Assembly: GCF_008711155.1 (NCBI RefSeq)
Contig: NZ_VUYQ01000011.1
Coordinates: 1-64,000, forward strand
DNA length: 64,000 nt
Reading direction: 5' to 3'
Origin: Dechloromonas sp. CZR5
GTDB lineage: Bacteria; Pseudomonadota; Gammaproteobacteria; Burkholderiales; Rhodocyclaceae
In this document: in pieces, positions 17,115-29,527 of the stretch
Layout: the number at the start of each line of letters is the position of its first letter
Position numbering within the stretch: the first letter of the stretch is position 1
The notes under the pieces: model-generated
Databases searched by the model: none
The model's input: the letters and a program-made list of their open reading frames with translations, nothing else
Told to the model about the DNA's origin: nothing
Made by a program: the position numbers and the translations under genes

Positions 17115-17876
17115 ATGTCCATGCTCGAAGTCAAAGACCTCTCCATCCACTTCGGCGGCGTCAAGGCCGTCCAGAACGTCACCTTCAACATCGACTCCGG
17201 CATTGTCTATTCGGTCATCGGGCCGAACGGCGCCGGCAAGACGACGCTGTTCAACCTGATCACCGGGGTGTACAAGCCGACCACCGGCGAGATCAAGCTG
17301 GACGGCGAAGCCATCCATGGCAAGTCGCCCAACCAGTTGGCCGAGCGTGGCGTTGCCCGCACCTTCCAGAACCTGCAGATCTGCATGAACATGAGCGCCG
17401 TCGAGAATGTGATGGTGGGCGCTCACTTACGCCTTGACCGTAATCTGGTCAAAGCCGCCCTGCGTTTCCCGGGTCTGAAGAAAGGCGATCGCGAACTGCG
17501 CGACGAAGCCGCCCAACTGATGGACTTCGTCGGCCTCAGCCAGTATGTCGAAACCCGCGCCGACGCCATGTCCTATGGCGCCCTGAAGCGTCTGGAAATC
17601 GCCCGCGCCCTGGCCATGAAGCCGCGCCTGATCTTCCTCGACGAACCGGCGGCCGGCCTCAACCCCAAGGAAACCATCGAAGTCGACCATCTCGTCCGCA
17701 AGATCGCCGATTCCGGCGTCACCGTGGTGCTCGTCGAGCACGACATGAAGATGGTCATGAATCTCTCCGACCGCATCCTCGTCCTCGACTACGGCAAGAA
17801 ACTGGCCGAAGGCACCGGCGAGGAAATCCGCAAGAACCCGGATGTGATTGCCGCCTATCTCGGCGCTCACGCATAA
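17115..17876 (+). CDS. livG: ABC ATPase LivG
   Basis: 253 aa ATPase. Walker A is GPNGAGKTT, Walker B region LIFLDEPAAGLNP, and the switch segment is VVLVEHDMKMVM. The LivG feature of a long insertion after the Q-loop (LRLDRNLVKAALRFPG region) is present. The signature loop reads SYGALKRLEIARAL, as usual in LivG. The start at 17115 (MSMLEVKDLS) has GGGAG 7 bp upstream; an ATG at 17109 overlapping the livM stop is an alternative. Confidence 0.93.
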   Translation: MSMLEVKDLSIHFGGVKAVQNVTFNIDSGIVYSVIGPNGAGKTTLFNLITGVYKPTTGEIKLDGEAIHGKSPNQLAERGVARTFQNLQICMNMSAVENVMVGAHLRLDRNLVKAALRFPGLKKGDRELRDEAAQLMDFVGLSQYVETRADAMSYGALKRLEIARALAMKPRLIFLDEPAAGLNPKETIEVDHLVRKIADSGVTVVLVEHDMKMVMNLSDRILVLDYGKKLAEGTGEEIRKNPDVIAAYLGAHA

Positions 17877-17890
17877 GAAGAGGAGAGATC

Positions 17891-19210
<1,320 letters not shown>

Positions 19211-19324
19211 CGCCGGGCGGCGCCTGTTGGCGAGTATTCTCCCCTTCGGGCGCCCGCCTTGTCTCCCTTCGCGATATCGCGGAGGATGGACGACCCGTCG
19301 TCCATTCAGCCAGAGGCCCCCACC

Positions 19325-19867
<543 letters not shown>

Positions 19868-19920
19868 GGTGTGCCGCGGCAAACGCATGCGGCCCGGCCC
19901 TGTTGCTCAAACCGCCGGGA

Positions 19921-22635
19921 TCAGGTTGCGTCGCCCTTCCGCAACCATTTCAGCAGCTTGGCATAGAGCTCGTCGGGTGCCACCGGCTTGGACATGAAAT
20001 CGTCCATGCCGGCCGCCAGGCATCGTTCCTGATCTTCGGAAAACGCATTGGCGGTCATTGCGATAATGGGTGTGCGGTGCCCGTCCTCCGCTTCGCGAAT
20101 GGCGCGCGTTGCGCCCAGCCCGTCCAGGCGGGGCATCATCATGTCCATCAGGATGAGCGCATAACCGGTCGCCGAGGCGTGATCGACAGCTTCCACCCCG
20201 TCATTTGCGATGTCGGCATGCAGGCCAACGGCCTCCAGAAGGCAACGCGAAACCTCCTGATTGATCGGCTCATCCTCGACCAGCAGCACCCGTGTTCCGG
20301 CGTACGATGCCTTCAGCTCGGCCTCCGCGGAGCTTGTCTCGGCGGCCTCGCCGGCTTCCACGGCCGCCCCGTTCGTTGCCAGATGGGCCGTAAACCAGAA
20401 AGTGCTTCCTTTGCCCGGCTCGCTATGAACCCCGATCTCGCCGCCCATCATTTCCACCAGACGCCTGCTGATCGCCAGCCCCAAGCCGCTGCCACCGTAC
20501 TTGCGCGTGATTGAGTCATCCGCCTGGACGAACGCGGAAAACAGGCGCGCCTGATCGGCGGTGCCAATCCCGATCCCGGTATCCTCGACATCAAAGCGGA
20601 CACACACGCTATCGCCAGGCTCTTCGCTCAATCGCCCGCGGATGCGAACACTGCCCCGCTCGGTAAACTTGATGGCGTTGCTGCCGAGATTGATCAATAT
20701 CTGCCCCAGGCGCAGCGGGTCGCCGGACAAACGCAGACTGGCCAGTTCATCGGGAATGTCCATGTACAGCTGCAAGCCCTTGTCGGCGGCAGCCTGGTTG
20801 AGCAAGCCGGACACTTTGCCGAAAACCGCTTTGAGATCGAAAGGAATATGCTCCAGCTCAAGATGTTCCGCCTCGATCTTCGAGATATCCAGAATATCGT
20901 TGATGACCCCCAGCAAATGCCTGGAAGCGCCGATCACCTTGTTCAGCTGGTCGGCCTGTTTGGCATCCACGGTTCGCCGCAGGGCCAGATCCGTCATCCC
21001 CATGATGGCATTCATCGGGGTACGTAACTCATGGCTCATATTGGCCAGGAATGCGCTTTTTGCGCGGCTCGCCGCTTCGGCAGCCTCCTTGGCGATCTGC
21101 AGCGCCACCGTCCGCTCGGCCACCAAGTCCTCAAGATGGTCACGGTGACGCAACAGCTCCTCTTCAGCCTGCTTGCGCTCGGTGATGTCCATATGCGTCC
21201 CGGTGAAGCGTACCGGTTTTCCCTGCGCATCGCGCGTTGCCCGCCCCCGGGTCAGCACCCAGCGCCAATTGCCATCCCGATGGCGCAAGCGCATGACGAA
21301 TTCGTATTCATCATCGGGTTTGTCGAGGTGAGACTGCACGCGCTCCCAGAGGCATTCCCAATCATCGGGATGCATGACCGCCTTCCACGCATCGAATTCC
21401 GCCGGAAGCTCTTCGGCGGTATAACCCAGCATTTCGTACATCCGGGGCGAATGATAAAGGGCCCCGGAGACCAGATCATTGTCCCAGACGCCCGCCTCGG
21501 CACCTTCGATCGCCAGCTGAAAACGTGTTTCGCTCAGCTCAAGGCGTCGCTTCTGGTCAAGAACGGTTTCATGCTGAAGCTGCAACTCCCGCCGGGTCAG
21601 GAAAAGCCGGAAACCCAGTACCAGGATCAGCCCCAGCGCGACGAAGGCGGCCACCATGGGCCACTGGTAGCGAGCCCACACGTCGCGCAAGGTGAATGTC
21701 GGAGCCTGCTCGAACGGCGGCATCCGCATCTCCCGAAGCAGGTCGGCCACCGGCGTATAGTCGGCCGGCACGGAAAAACCGGCGATACCCATCGCCTGCG
21801 CGCTTGCGCCATCTTCCGGCAGCAGGAGCAAGGCAGCCAGAACCTGGCGTGCCAGCGCTTCATTGATCTGCGGCATGGCGACAATGGGCCATTCCGGATA
21901 GAGGCGGGTCGAGGCACTGACGGGGAACCCCGGCAGGGACTGGCGATTGAGCACCTTGAGCTGATTCATCTCGAGCCTGCCTTCGCGGGCAAGGCTCTCG
22001 AGGAAACCGGTACGCACCAGTCCGATATCCGCCTTTCCCGACAGAACGGCATCGACCACCCTGTTTTGCGGCAAGCCGGTTTCCATAAGGCGGACATCCT
22101 CGGCCAGCCTGATGCCTACACTCTGCAATTCATAAGCCTGCATCTGGTAGGCACCCAGAGATCCCTGGTTGGGTGTCGCAACCGTCTTTCCGCGAACATT
22201 GCTCAATGTCTGAATATCTGCGCGATCCGCACGGCTGAAAATCACTCCACCGAAAACGGAAAGGGCTTGCCCGTTTTCCTTCATCACCAGCGTGGCCAAT
22301 GGCGCGGACACCCCGACGGTGCGACTGAGATAAACGAAATGCCCGGGATTGGTCAATACGAAATCGAGTTGCCGGCTGGCCACCGCGAGATTGAGCTCCT
22401 CGTAGTTCAAGGGCTCGATGCTAAAGTCCCGATCGGGAATCGACTGCTTCAACAGGACAGCCAATGGCTGCCATTGTTTCAAGGTCTCTACCTTGGGACG
22501 AAAGGACAAGATACCGATCCTGACCGGCTCCGCCGCCATGGCCACGCCACCGGCGACCAAGGCGACGAGCAGGAGCAAATCCCTCGCAACGCGCCGGATC
22601 ATGACTCCCATGGAAGCGGACGTGGCCGGGATCAT
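19921..22635 (-). CDS. Hybrid sensor histidine kinase with PhnD-like periplasmic domain
   Basis: 904 aa. A signal segment or first membrane helix (about 14-34) is followed by a phosphonate-binding-protein-like (PhnD) domain to about residue 300 and a membrane helix near 322-343. Then come a PAS domain with PAC motif (about 365-485), HisKA with His535 in [11 protein letters not shown], an HATPase domain, and a C-terminal receiver with Asp831 in [13 protein letters not shown]. No DNA-binding output is attached or adjacent. The start overlaps the upstream gene stop (ATGA), so the two genes are coupled. The ligand is unknown. Confidence 0.9.
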   Translation of the reverse strand: MIPATSASMGVMIRRVARDLLLLVALVAGGVAMAAEPVRIGILSFRPKVETLKQWQPLAVLLKQSIPDRDFSIEPLNYEELNLAVASRQLDFVLTNPGHFVYLSRTVGVSAPLATLVMKENGQALSVFGGVIFSRADRADIQTLSNVRGKTVATPNQGSLGAYQMQAYELQSVGIRLAEDVRLMETGLPQNRVVDAVLSGKADIGLVRTGFLESLAREGRLEMNQLKVLNRQSLPGFPVSASTRLYPEWPIVAMPQINEALARQVLAALLLLPEDGASAQAMGIAGFSVPADYTPVADLLREMRMPPFEQAPTFTLRDVWARYQWPMVAAFVALGLILVLGFRLFLTRRELQLQHETVLDQKRRLELSETRFQLAIEGAEAGVWDNDLVSGALYHSPRMYEMLGYTAEELPAEFDAWKAVMHPDDWECLWERVQSHLDKPDDEYEFVMRLRHRDGNWRWVLTRGRATRDAQGKPVRFTGTHMDITERKQAEEELLRHRDHLEDLVAERTVALQIAKEAAEAASRAKSAFLANMSHELRTPMNAIMGMTDLALRRTVDAKQADQLNKVIGASRHLLGVINDILDISKIEAEHLELEHIPFDLKAVFGKVSGLLNQAAADKGLQLYMDIPDELASLRLSGDPLRLGQILINLGSNAIKFTERGSVRIRGRLSEEPGDSVCVRFDVEDTGIGIGTADQARLFSAFVQADDSITRKYGGSGLGLAISRRLVEMMGGEIGVHSEPGKGSTFWFTAHLATNGAAVEAGEAAETSSAEAELKASYAGTRVLLVEDEPINQEVSRCLLEAVGLHADIANDGVEAVDHASATGYALILMDMMMPRLDGLGATRAIREAEDGHRTPIIAMTANAFSEDQERCLAAGMDDFMSKPVAPDELYAKLLKWLRKGDAT

Positions 22636-23597
22636 TGTTCGAGCAGGTCCCCTGGAATGAAATCGGCGTTGACCAACTCATGGAGCGTATCCGGCTGTTG
22701 CAGGAGCCCGCTGGCAACCATCACCGCCGAGAGTCTTTTGGCCGTCAGCAATAGCGAAGGCTCCTTGCCGGCCAGCAGACGCTGATTGGCCGGCGCATCT
22801 GGCAAGACCAGGCCCTTGAAGGCCGACAGGACATCACCCGCCGGCAACCCCAGGTGCCCCGCCATCCGGTAGGCGGCATCGTGAGGATTGCGCGCCAGAT
22901 GATCGAGGGCCCGGAAATGCGCGCGCTGGAGATGGCGGAGCGCCTCGGCGTACTCGCTCGCCAGGTCGCTGCGAATGACCAGCACATCGACGATGGTGTT
23001 CGGAATCTGGCGGCTGTCGAACAGCTTTCGGGCACCGAGATCGAGCAGTTCGCTCGCCACCGGCTCGTAGGTGATGGCGGCATCGAATGCCTTCTCTCGC
23101 CATGCCGTGACTTGCTTGTCCACGCCAAGCGGCACGAGCGTCAGGTCGCTCCTGGCCAACCCCGCCTTGTTCAATATCTCGGCCAGCAACAAAGCCCCCA
23201 CCGAACTCTGCTCGTAGGCCAGGCGCTTGCCGCGCAGGTCCGACAGCGAAGCGATCTGCGGCCGGACAACCAGCATGTCCGCTCCGGCCGAGATGTTGAA
23301 AATCATCACGGCCGTCAGCTTCTGGCCGCGCTGCCTGGCCTGCAATACCTCGTCCAGCGTCAATGCGGCTCCGTGAACCTTGCCCTCTGCCAAGGCCTGC
23401 AGCGATTCCGTCGCGTTTTGGGTTTGGTATAGACGCGCCGTCTGGTCTTCCAGCCACCCCTCGTTGCGGGCCATGAACATCGGCTCGTAGCCCACCCAGG
23501 TATGCGCGGCAATCGTCATTGGCCCGCTGTCGAATCTTGCACAAGCGGAAATGCCGGCCATGGCAGCGATGGTCTTGATCAGTTGACGGCGATTCAT
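22632..23597 (-). CDS. NMT1/THI5-type periplasmic substrate-binding protein
   Basis: 321 aa, similar to nitrate/sulfonate/pyrimidine-precursor binding proteins (SsuA/ThiY class). It begins MNRRQLIKTIAAMAGISACA, a short Arg-bearing signal with a possible lipobox Cys. The binding-lobe motif WVGYEPMFMARNEGWLED is clear. There is no permease or ATPase beside it. Coupling to a sensor kinase that has its own binding domain suggests it serves sensing more than import. Confidence 0.82.
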   Translation of the reverse strand: MNRRQLIKTIAAMAGISACARFDSGPMTIAAHTWVGYEPMFMARNEGWLEDQTARLYQTQNATESLQALAEGKVHGAALTLDEVLQARQRGQKLTAVMIFNISAGADMLVVRPQIASLSDLRGKRLAYEQSSVGALLLAEILNKAGLARSDLTLVPLGVDKQVTAWREKAFDAAITYEPVASELLDLGARKLFDSRQIPNTIVDVLVIRSDLASEYAEALRHLQRAHFRALDHLARNPHDAAYRMAGHLGLPAGDVLSAFKGLVLPDAPANQRLLAGKEPSLLLTAKRLSAVMVASGLLQQPDTLHELVNADFIPGDLLEQ

Positions 23598-23961
23598 TGG
23601 GGCGAAAGCGATGTGTGTTCAGATTTGATCGACAAACCTGCGAATAACACAAAGTACAGCAGGTCTGCCAAAGCCACATCCTAAATCACAAAACCCTTAC
23701 ATAGAGCGCCTTCCGTCAAAAAAACCATGTACAGAAAATGGTATTTTGTAACAATTGCGAAGACGGTTCTTCCGCCTGCTGTCGCCGGAATTTTCCAGGA
23801 TTCGATATCGGAACGATGCGGTGCAGGAGGACGCCCGGCCCCCCGCCTCGGGAGCACACGCAGCCCCCGGGCAATTGGTCAAACCAAGCCAGACAAACCG
23901 TTCATCATGACGTGGCAAGCCGGGGCGCCTGCCCTGACCTGCAGCGTCGTGAGACGCCCAA
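23598..23961. other. 364-bp intergenic region without a convincing gene
   Basis: No frame here has a ribosome site, codon pattern or family match that I trust. A small stem, GCGTC (23944-23948) with GACGC (23953-23957), lies right after the aminotransferase stop and may be a weak terminator. The part next to 23597 is more AT-rich and probably holds the promoter for the binding protein/kinase pair. Confidence 0.5.
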
Positions 23962-25143
23962 TTAGCGCTGCAACAAGCTGTCGAGCAAGCCAATCATCTG
24001 GTCGATCTCTGCTTCGCTGACGTTCAGCGCCGGCATGAAGCGCAGCAGGTTGGGGCGTGGCGCATTCAGCAGCAGGCCGAACGGCGTCAGCGCCAGAGCC
24101 TTCTGGACGATCTCCGGGCCACGCTCGTCGTCGAGAATCAGCGCGCGCAGCAGGCCGGAACCCCGCTCGCCCTTCAGGCCATGCTTGGCCGAGAGTTCGA
24201 GCAGGCGCTTGGCCAGGTACTGCCCCCTGGCCTCGACTTCGGCGAGGAAGCCCGGCGCCAGCATGCGCCGGACGACCGCGACGCCAACCGCCGTCATCAG
24301 CGGATTGCCGTTGTAGGTGCCGCCCTGGTCGCCCGGCACGAAGCAGCAGATCGCTTCGCGGGCCAGCAGCGCAGCCAGCGGCACGCCGCCGCCGATGCCC
24401 TTGCCGAGCGTCATGATGTCCGGGGCGATGCCCGCATGTTCATAGGCGAACAGCTTGCCGGTACGGCCAACACCGGTCTGCACCTCGTCGACGATGAGCA
24501 GGATGCCGCGCGCTTCGGTCAGCGCGCGCAGGGCCTTGAGAAACTCCAGGTCGGCCGGGATCACGCCGCCCTCACCCTGCACCGGTTCGAGCATGACGGC
24601 AACCGTCTTCGGCCCGATCAGTGCCTCGACCGACGCAATGTCGTTGTAAACCGCCTTCGGGAAGCCGGATACCTGCGGAGCGAAGATCGTGTCCCAACCG
24701 GCCTTGCCGGAAGCCGACATGGTAGCCAGCGTACGACCGTGGAAGGAGTGGCCGAAGGTGATGATCTCGAAAGCCCCGTCGCGGTTCAGCTGCCCCCATT
24801 TGCGAGCAAGCTTGATGGCGCCCTCGTTGGCCTCGGCGCCGGTATTGGCGAAGAAGACGCGGTCGAAGCAGGAGTTGTCGGTCAACAACCCGGCCAGTTC
24901 GACCATCGGCCCGTTGTAGAAGGCCGGGCTGGGATTGAGCAGCTTGCCGGCCTGTTCGGTCAGCGCGGCGGTGATTTCCGGCGGGCAGTGGCCAAGACAA
25001 TTGACCGCCCAGCCCTGGATGAAATCGAGATAGCGCTTGCCCTGATGATCGAACAGCCAGGACCCCTCGCCGCGCTCGAAGACGAGTTCCGGACGGTTGG
25101 TGATGGTCATCAGGGAATCGGTATTGGCAGCGTGGTATTGCAT
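23962..25143 (-). CDS. Class III aminotransferase, acetylornithine aminotransferase-like
   Basis: 393 aa, PLP-dependent fold type I. The PLP Asp lies in [14 protein letters not shown] and the Schiff-base Lys in [17 protein letters not shown]. Length and the [15 protein letters not shown] segment match ArgD-type N-acetylornithine or succinylornithine aminotransferases. No arginine genes are nearby, so another omega-amino substrate (4-aminobutyrate, for example) is possible. Transcribed alone between two longer gaps. Confidence 0.85.
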   Translation of the reverse strand: MQYHAANTDSLMTITNRPELVFERGEGSWLFDHQGKRYLDFIQGWAVNCLGHCPPEITAALTEQAGKLLNPSPAFYNGPMVELAGLLTDNSCFDRVFFANTGAEANEGAIKLARKWGQLNRDGAFEIITFGHSFHGRTLATMSASGKAGWDTIFAPQVSGFPKAVYNDIASVEALIGPKTVAVMLEPVQGEGGVIPADLEFLKALRALTEARGILLIVDEVQTGVGRTGKLFAYEHAGIAPDIMTLGKGIGGGVPLAALLAREAICCFVPGDQGGTYNGNPLMTAVGVAVVRRMLAPGFLAEVEARGQYLAKRLLELSAKHGLKGERGSGLLRALILDDERGPEIVQKALALTPFGLLLNAPRPNLLRFMPALNVSEAEIDQMIGLLDSLLQR

Positions 25144-25259
25144 GGTCGACTTTCCGTAGCGTGAAGCGGCAAGGGTAAAGACGCGATGTTACCGAATTAC
25201 GGGAACCTGCGCAGAGCGAAGGCTCCCGTACCGAGTGTCGATACCCAAAAAATACCTGG

Positions 25260-26591
25260 CTACTGATTCTCGACAGTTGCAGATGCCCCGGCTATCGCGG
25301 CTGTCGAAACAAGTACCTTGTCCACGCGGTTCTTATCCATGTCCATGATTTCAAAACGCCAACCGGCAGCTTCGCAATGGTCGGTTGGTGCCGGGATGCG
25401 CCCCAGGGCATGCATGATGAATCCACCCAGGGTATGGAACCCCTTTTCCTCCTCACCGGGTAGCTCACCTTCAATGTCGAGTGCCGACTTCAGACGCTCG
25501 ATACCGACGTCGCCATCGACCAGCCACGAGCCGTCCTCGCGTTGCAGCATGTCGCGCTCCTCCGGCCTTTCAGGTTCGGACAGTTCGCCCACAATCGCCG
25601 ACATCACATCGGTAAGGGTTACCACGCCCTGAACATCGCCGTATTCATCGACGATGAGCGCAAACTGCTGTCGCGCGCGCCTGAAATTCTCCAGCAGTTG
25701 AGTCGTCGTCACCGTTTCGGGAACGAACAAAGGCGCGTGGAGTACGGACTCAATATCGGCAGAGGTAATGCAATGCCCGCCAGGCAAGGCCTTCTTGAGC
25801 AGGTCGCCCGTTTGCAGGATACCCAGGACGTGCTCAAGGCCATCGCGGCAGACCACGACGCGAGAGAACTCGGTTTCGATGATTTGCTGGCGAACGGCCT
25901 CGTCCCCTTCGTCGAGGTCGATGACAAACATCTCGCGGCGCGGAGTCATGATGGCCGGGATTTTCTGCTCATCCATCCGGAGGACATTCGACACGATTTC
26001 CTGCTCGCTCTCGTGGAATACGCCGGCTTCAGCACCTTGCTCCATCAGCACCTTGATTTCGTCGTCGGTGACCGGAGGTTCTTCCTTGCGACGAGCGCCA
26101 AGAATACTCAGGATAGCGGTCGAAGATGAGGACAGGACGACCACCAGCGGATGAGCCACCTTCGCCAGAAGCATCATGGGCCGAGCAATCAGCGAAGCGA
26201 CGCCTTCGGGCGCCAGCATGGCCAGCCGTTTCGGAACGAGTTCACCGACAACGACCGAGAAATAGGTCAATGCGATCACGGTTACGGCCAGGGCAATCGA
26301 CTTGGCGTGGGAGTCGAGGAGCGGGATGCCGGCCAGCCACTCGGCCAGGGGATCGGCAAGCGCCGCCTCGCCAATCGCACCGCTCATGATGCCGACCGAG
26401 GTTATCCCCACCTGAATGGTTGAGAGAAAGCTGGAAGGTTCCTGATGCAGCTTCAGGGCCGCCTCGGCCCCGATGCTTCCGTCATCCGAGAGATTTTGCA
26501 GCCTCGCTTTGCGCGAGGAGACGACGGCTATTTCGGACATGGCGAACACGCCATTGATAAGAATGAGGATGACTAGAAGAAATATATCCAT
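25260..26591 (-). CDS. CorC/HlyC-type membrane protein (CNNM plus CBS domains)
   Basis: 443 aa. The N-terminal CNNM domain has about four membrane helices (MDIFLLVILILINGVFAMSE onward). Two CBS domains follow (about 205-330, including the IMTPRREMFVID and FALIVDEYGDVQGVVTLTD segments), and then the CorC_HlyC C-terminal domain. Family members act in Mg/Co efflux or membrane stress. Called hemolysin-like in many annotations, but nothing suggests a toxin. It stands alone. Confidence 0.9.
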   Translation of the reverse strand: MDIFLLVILILINGVFAMSEIAVVSSRKARLQNLSDDGSIGAEAALKLHQEPSSFLSTIQVGITSVGIMSGAIGEAALADPLAEWLAGIPLLDSHAKSIALAVTVIALTYFSVVVGELVPKRLAMLAPEGVASLIARPMMLLAKVAHPLVVVLSSSSTAILSILGARRKEEPPVTDDEIKVLMEQGAEAGVFHESEQEIVSNVLRMDEQKIPAIMTPRREMFVIDLDEGDEAVRQQIIETEFSRVVVCRDGLEHVLGILQTGDLLKKALPGGHCITSADIESVLHAPLFVPETVTTTQLLENFRRARQQFALIVDEYGDVQGVVTLTDVMSAIVGELSEPERPEERDMLQREDGSWLVDGDVGIERLKSALDIEGELPGEEEKGFHTLGGFIMHALGRIPAPTDHCEAAGWRFEIMDMDKNRVDKVLVSTAAIAGASATVENQ

Positions 26592-26823
26592 GTTTGAAAC
26601 CGCCCTGCGCAGTTGCTTGCGCGCGGTTTCGGTGTGAAGGGGAAATCAGTATAGCAGTTGCCATCTTCGCCCCTGTCTGCTCACCGGAGGCGATGCATCC
26701 GCTCTCGGTGAGATGGCGGATCGTCAAATCTTTAGTCGCCAAGGTCGGCAACGGTTCGGGTGCAGCCTCGGGTTGAGACACAAGACACCCTTGCATTGAC
26801 GGCACTCCGACAGCGCCGCCGCC

Positions 26824-26988
26824 CTACATCCACCAAGGCTCCGAACCGGTATCTTCGTCGTCGGTGTCGAACCCGTCTTCTTCACGTTGATCGCGAAAAG
26901 GGTGGTCCGACTTGTGCGGGTGATGGATCGGGTCTTTGGGATTGGGGGTATCGGGTTTGATGGGCTGACGGCCCGGCAAAGTCGGCAT
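26824..26988 (-). CDS. Small acidic hypothetical protein, 54 aa
   Basis: The protein begins MPTLPGRQPIKPDTPNPKDP and ends in an acidic stretch with GSEPWWM. ATG at 26988 has AAGGA 6 bp upstream; an ATG at 26994 is too close to that site. It is Pro-, His- and Asp-rich with no membrane helix. The family is unknown to me. The clean ribosome site and divergence from the next small gene support it. Confidence 0.55.
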   Translation of the reverse strand: MPTLPGRQPIKPDTPNPKDPIHHPHKSDHPFRDQREEDGFDTDDEDTGSEPWWM

Positions 26989-27109
26989 GGACATTCCTTG
27001 CAACGATTGGAGTGCTCCGTTGGGCAGAATTCCCCTTGCAAGGTTTCACCTCATTGCAGCCGCAGGACGACGCGGTATAGTGGTGGCCCCTTTCTTCCGA
27101 GCTTTTCTC

Positions 27110-27328
27110 ATGTTCGCAGTCATCGTCGCCCTTGTTCTGCTCGTCGCCGGCGTGGCGGTCATTTATCAGATATTGAAGAAGATGAGCGAGGACGGCGTCG
27201 ACATTGCTGCACCGGGGAGTTGCAAGCGGCATGGCTGCGGTTCGTCGAAATGCGCTCCGCCGCCGGAATCGAGGGAAGCACCGTTGCTCGCCGAGGAACC
27301 GGACGGTCAGGGCAAGGCGAATTCCTGA
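27110..27328 (+). CDS. Small single-pass membrane protein with Cys-rich tail, 72 aa
   Basis: One N-terminal membrane helix (MFAVIVALVLLVAGVAVIYQ) is followed by a basic helix and a tail containing CKRHGCGSSKC. The layout resembles FeoB-associated Cys-rich membrane proteins, but no feo gene is nearby, so that name is not applied. The Cys/His cluster may bind metal. Short length and a weak ribosome site limit confidence. Confidence 0.55.
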   Translation: MFAVIVALVLLVAGVAVIYQILKKMSEDGVDIAAPGSCKRHGCGSSKCAPPPESREAPLLAEEPDGQGKANS

Positions 27329-27395
27329 AGGCCCGCGTCGTTGAGATGCACCTACCGAGTCACGACCATCCCGGCCAAGCCAGCCCGTTGACCGC

Positions 27396-27824
27396 TTAAG
27401 CGCCGGCCGCCAACCCTGCCAGCGCCGCCTCGGCGAACGCTATATCCTGCGCCTCGCTGCCGCCTGAAACGCCGATCGCCCCGACCAGGACGCCGTCGTG
27501 CTTGATCGGCAGGCCGCCGCCGAAGCCGACGAAGCGGTCGCGCTGCATCAGGCCGTGGCGCAGCATGTCCGAGCCTTTGGCCAGGCGGGCGTCCCACTTG
27601 GCTGTGGCCGGGCCGAAACTGACGACCGTGTAGGCCTTGTCGAGCGCGATGTCGATGGAGTGGAAAGGCGCCCCCGGGTGGCGTTTGAAGACCAGCGGAT
27701 AGCCGGCGCGGTCGACGACGGCCACGCAGATCTTGACCCCGGCTTCGCGGGCGGCGGCGAGGGCGCCGTCGGCAATTTGTTCGGCGCTCCCCAGGCCGAG
27801 CGAGGCGATCATTTCAATGTCCAT
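27396..27824 (-). CDS. GlcG/HbpS-family protein
   Basis: 142 aa, DUF336 family. Conserved segments are VAVVDRAGYPLVFKR, FGGGLPIKHDGVLVGAIGVSGG and SEAQDIAFAEAAL. Some HbpS proteins bind heme; for GlcG-like ones no reaction is firmly known. The start MDIEMIASLGL overlaps the end of the upstream MFS gene by 11 bp, which suggests they are co-transcribed. Confidence 0.85.
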   Translation of the reverse strand: MDIEMIASLGLGSAEQIADGALAAAREAGVKICVAVVDRAGYPLVFKRHPGAPFHSIDIALDKAYTVVSFGPATAKWDARLAKGSDMLRHGLMQRDRFVGFGGGLPIKHDGVLVGAIGVSGGSEAQDIAFAEAALAGLAAGA

Positions 27825-29079
27825 GCGATGAATCTCCGTGAGCCTCGGCGACCTGGGCCAGCAGGCGCTGTCGCCGGGTAAAGAGGAAAACGACGAACAG
27901 CAGCAGGGCGCCGCCTTCGACCAACAGGGTATGCCCCGCCCCCAGCCAGGAAGCGACGAAACCGGCGAGCAACCCGCCCAGCGCATCGAAGCCGAAGCGG
28001 GCCGAGGTGAAGAAGGAGACGATCCGCCCGCGCAGCGTTTCCGGCGCAATGCTCTGCAACACCATGTTGATGCCGACATTGCACACCGAAATGCCGAAGC
28101 CGAGGCCGATCATGCCGGCCAGCGCCAGCGGCAGCCAGGTGGTCATGGCGAAGGCGAGCATCGATACCATGCTGATCGCCACCCCGGCGACGATGGCCGA
28201 CACCACGGCCGGCACCGCCTTGCGGGTGGCCAGGTAGATGGTCGACAGGAAGGCGCCGCAGCCGGCCGCCCCCCACAGCCAGCCGAGGGTCGTCGCATCG
28301 CCGGCAAACACGTCGCGGGCAAACACCGGCAGCAGCACGGCGTAAGTCGAGGCCGTCAGATTCAGGGCAATGAGCGTCAGGATCAGGGTACGGACGCTCC
28401 ATGTCTGCCACGCGTACTGCAGCCCCTCCTTGAACACCTCGCCCATCGACCCCTTGGCGCGTGGCGGCGGCGTGCCGTGCACCAGCAGGATGCCGGCGAT
28501 CAGGGCCAGGAACGAAAAGCCGTTGATGGCGAAGCAGAAGGCCTCCGACGTCGTGCCGAGCAACAGGCCGGCGATGGGCGGACCGACGAAGCGCCCGGCA
28601 TTGAACAGCATGGCGTTGAGGGCCAGCGCGTTGGGCAGGTCGTCACGACTGCCGACGAAACTGCCGATCAGGGACTGGCGCAGCGGCGCGTCGAAACTGC
28701 TCAGGGTGCCGAGCACGAGGGCCATCAATACGATGAAGGGCGTGCCGATCCAGTCGGCCCAGGTCAGACCGGCGAGGACGAACGCCTGCACCGCCATCAG
28801 GGCCTGCACGCCGACCAGCCATTTCTTCTTGTCCTGCTTGTCGATCCAGGCACCGGCCAGCGGCCCGACCAGCAACTGCGGGATCAAGCCGCAGAAGGCG
28901 GTAACGCCGAGCAAGGCAGCCGACCCGGTCAGGCGATAGACCAGCCAGGCGAGGGCCACCTGCTGTATCCACGAGCCAAGGATCGAAACCGCCTGACCGG
29001 CGAAATACAGGCGGAAGTTGCGATGCGCCAGCGCGCGCATGCCGGCCGGCAAACGACTGGAACGCGATGGTTTGGTCAT
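27814..29079 (-). CDS. MFS transporter, EntS-like (MFS_3)
   Basis: 421 aa with about 12 membrane helices. The N-terminal part (ALAHRNFRLYFAGQAVSILG followed by WIQQVALAWLVYRLTG) is typical of the enterobactin-exporter-like MFS_3/DUF894 group. It is probably an efflux pump of unknown substrate. No siderophore genes are nearby. Confidence 0.85.
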   Translation of the reverse strand: MTKPSRSSRLPAGMRALAHRNFRLYFAGQAVSILGSWIQQVALAWLVYRLTGSAALLGVTAFCGLIPQLLVGPLAGAWIDKQDKKKWLVGVQALMAVQAFVLAGLTWADWIGTPFIVLMALVLGTLSSFDAPLRQSLIGSFVGSRDDLPNALALNAMLFNAGRFVGPPIAGLLLGTTSEAFCFAINGFSFLALIAGILLVHGTPPPRAKGSMGEVFKEGLQYAWQTWSVRTLILTLIALNLTASTYAVLLPVFARDVFAGDATTLGWLWGAAGCGAFLSTIYLATRKAVPAVVSAIVAGVAISMVSMLAFAMTTWLPLALAGMIGLGFGISVCNVGINMVLQSIAPETLRGRIVSFFTSARFGFDALGGLLAGFVASWLGAGHTLLVEGGALLLFVVFLFTRRQRLLAQVAEAHGDSSHGH

Positions 29080-29110
29080 CGAAGCCAGTTCACGATCGAG
29101 GCCATCCGAC

Positions 29111-29503
29111 CTAAGCGCCGATCAGCATCAGGACCGATAACGCTGCTCCACACAGATAGGTTCCCAAAGCACCGATGAAGCGTGCCGGATTGGGCCGCGA
29201 CATGCTCGGCCAGGCCGTCAGCCCGATGACCAGCAGGAAACGGCAGATGGTGGCCGCGATGATCAGCCAGAGCGCGAGGTCGGATGGCCCGCGCCAGCCG
29301 AAGTACAGGAACATGACGGCGAGGAAAGGCGCGAACTCGGCCGTGTTGGCGTGCGCCCGAATCGCCCTGTTGAGCGGCGCGTTCTTTTCCGGCGCCGGAC
29401 CGGAGCCGATGCCGCTGCGGCGGCGCAGAACGGAGACGGACAGCCCGAGCAGGAAAAGCAGGCAGCCCAGGGCGCCAATGCAATACACGATGACAGGATT
29501 CAT
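29111..29503 (-). CDS. MAPEG-family membrane protein
   Basis: 130 aa with four hydrophobic helices. The loop RAIRAHANTAEFAPFLAVMF is the MAPEG signature, as in bacterial glutathione transferase-like membrane proteins of unknown activity (YecN type). It lies between two MFS genes on the same strand, with gaps of about 25-30 bp, and may be part of one transcript. Confidence 0.85.
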   Translation of the reverse strand: MNPVIVYCIGALGCLLFLLGLSVSVLRRRSGIGSGPAPEKNAPLNRAIRAHANTAEFAPFLAVMFLYFGWRGPSDLALWLIIAATICRFLLVIGLTAWPSMSRPNPARFIGALGTYLCGAALSVLMLIGA

Positions 29504-29527
29504 AGTCGGCCCTCGCTGTGGATGCGT

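Noticed and set aside
25260..26591. CorC/HlyC protein as a hemolysin or virulence factor
   Set aside because: The domain set (CNNM, CBS, CorC) indicates an ion-related membrane protein; the hemolysin label is historical.
27110..27328. Small Cys-rich membrane protein as a FeoB-associated protein
   Set aside because: The layout is similar, but no feoA or feoB is nearby and the Cys spacing is not diagnostic.
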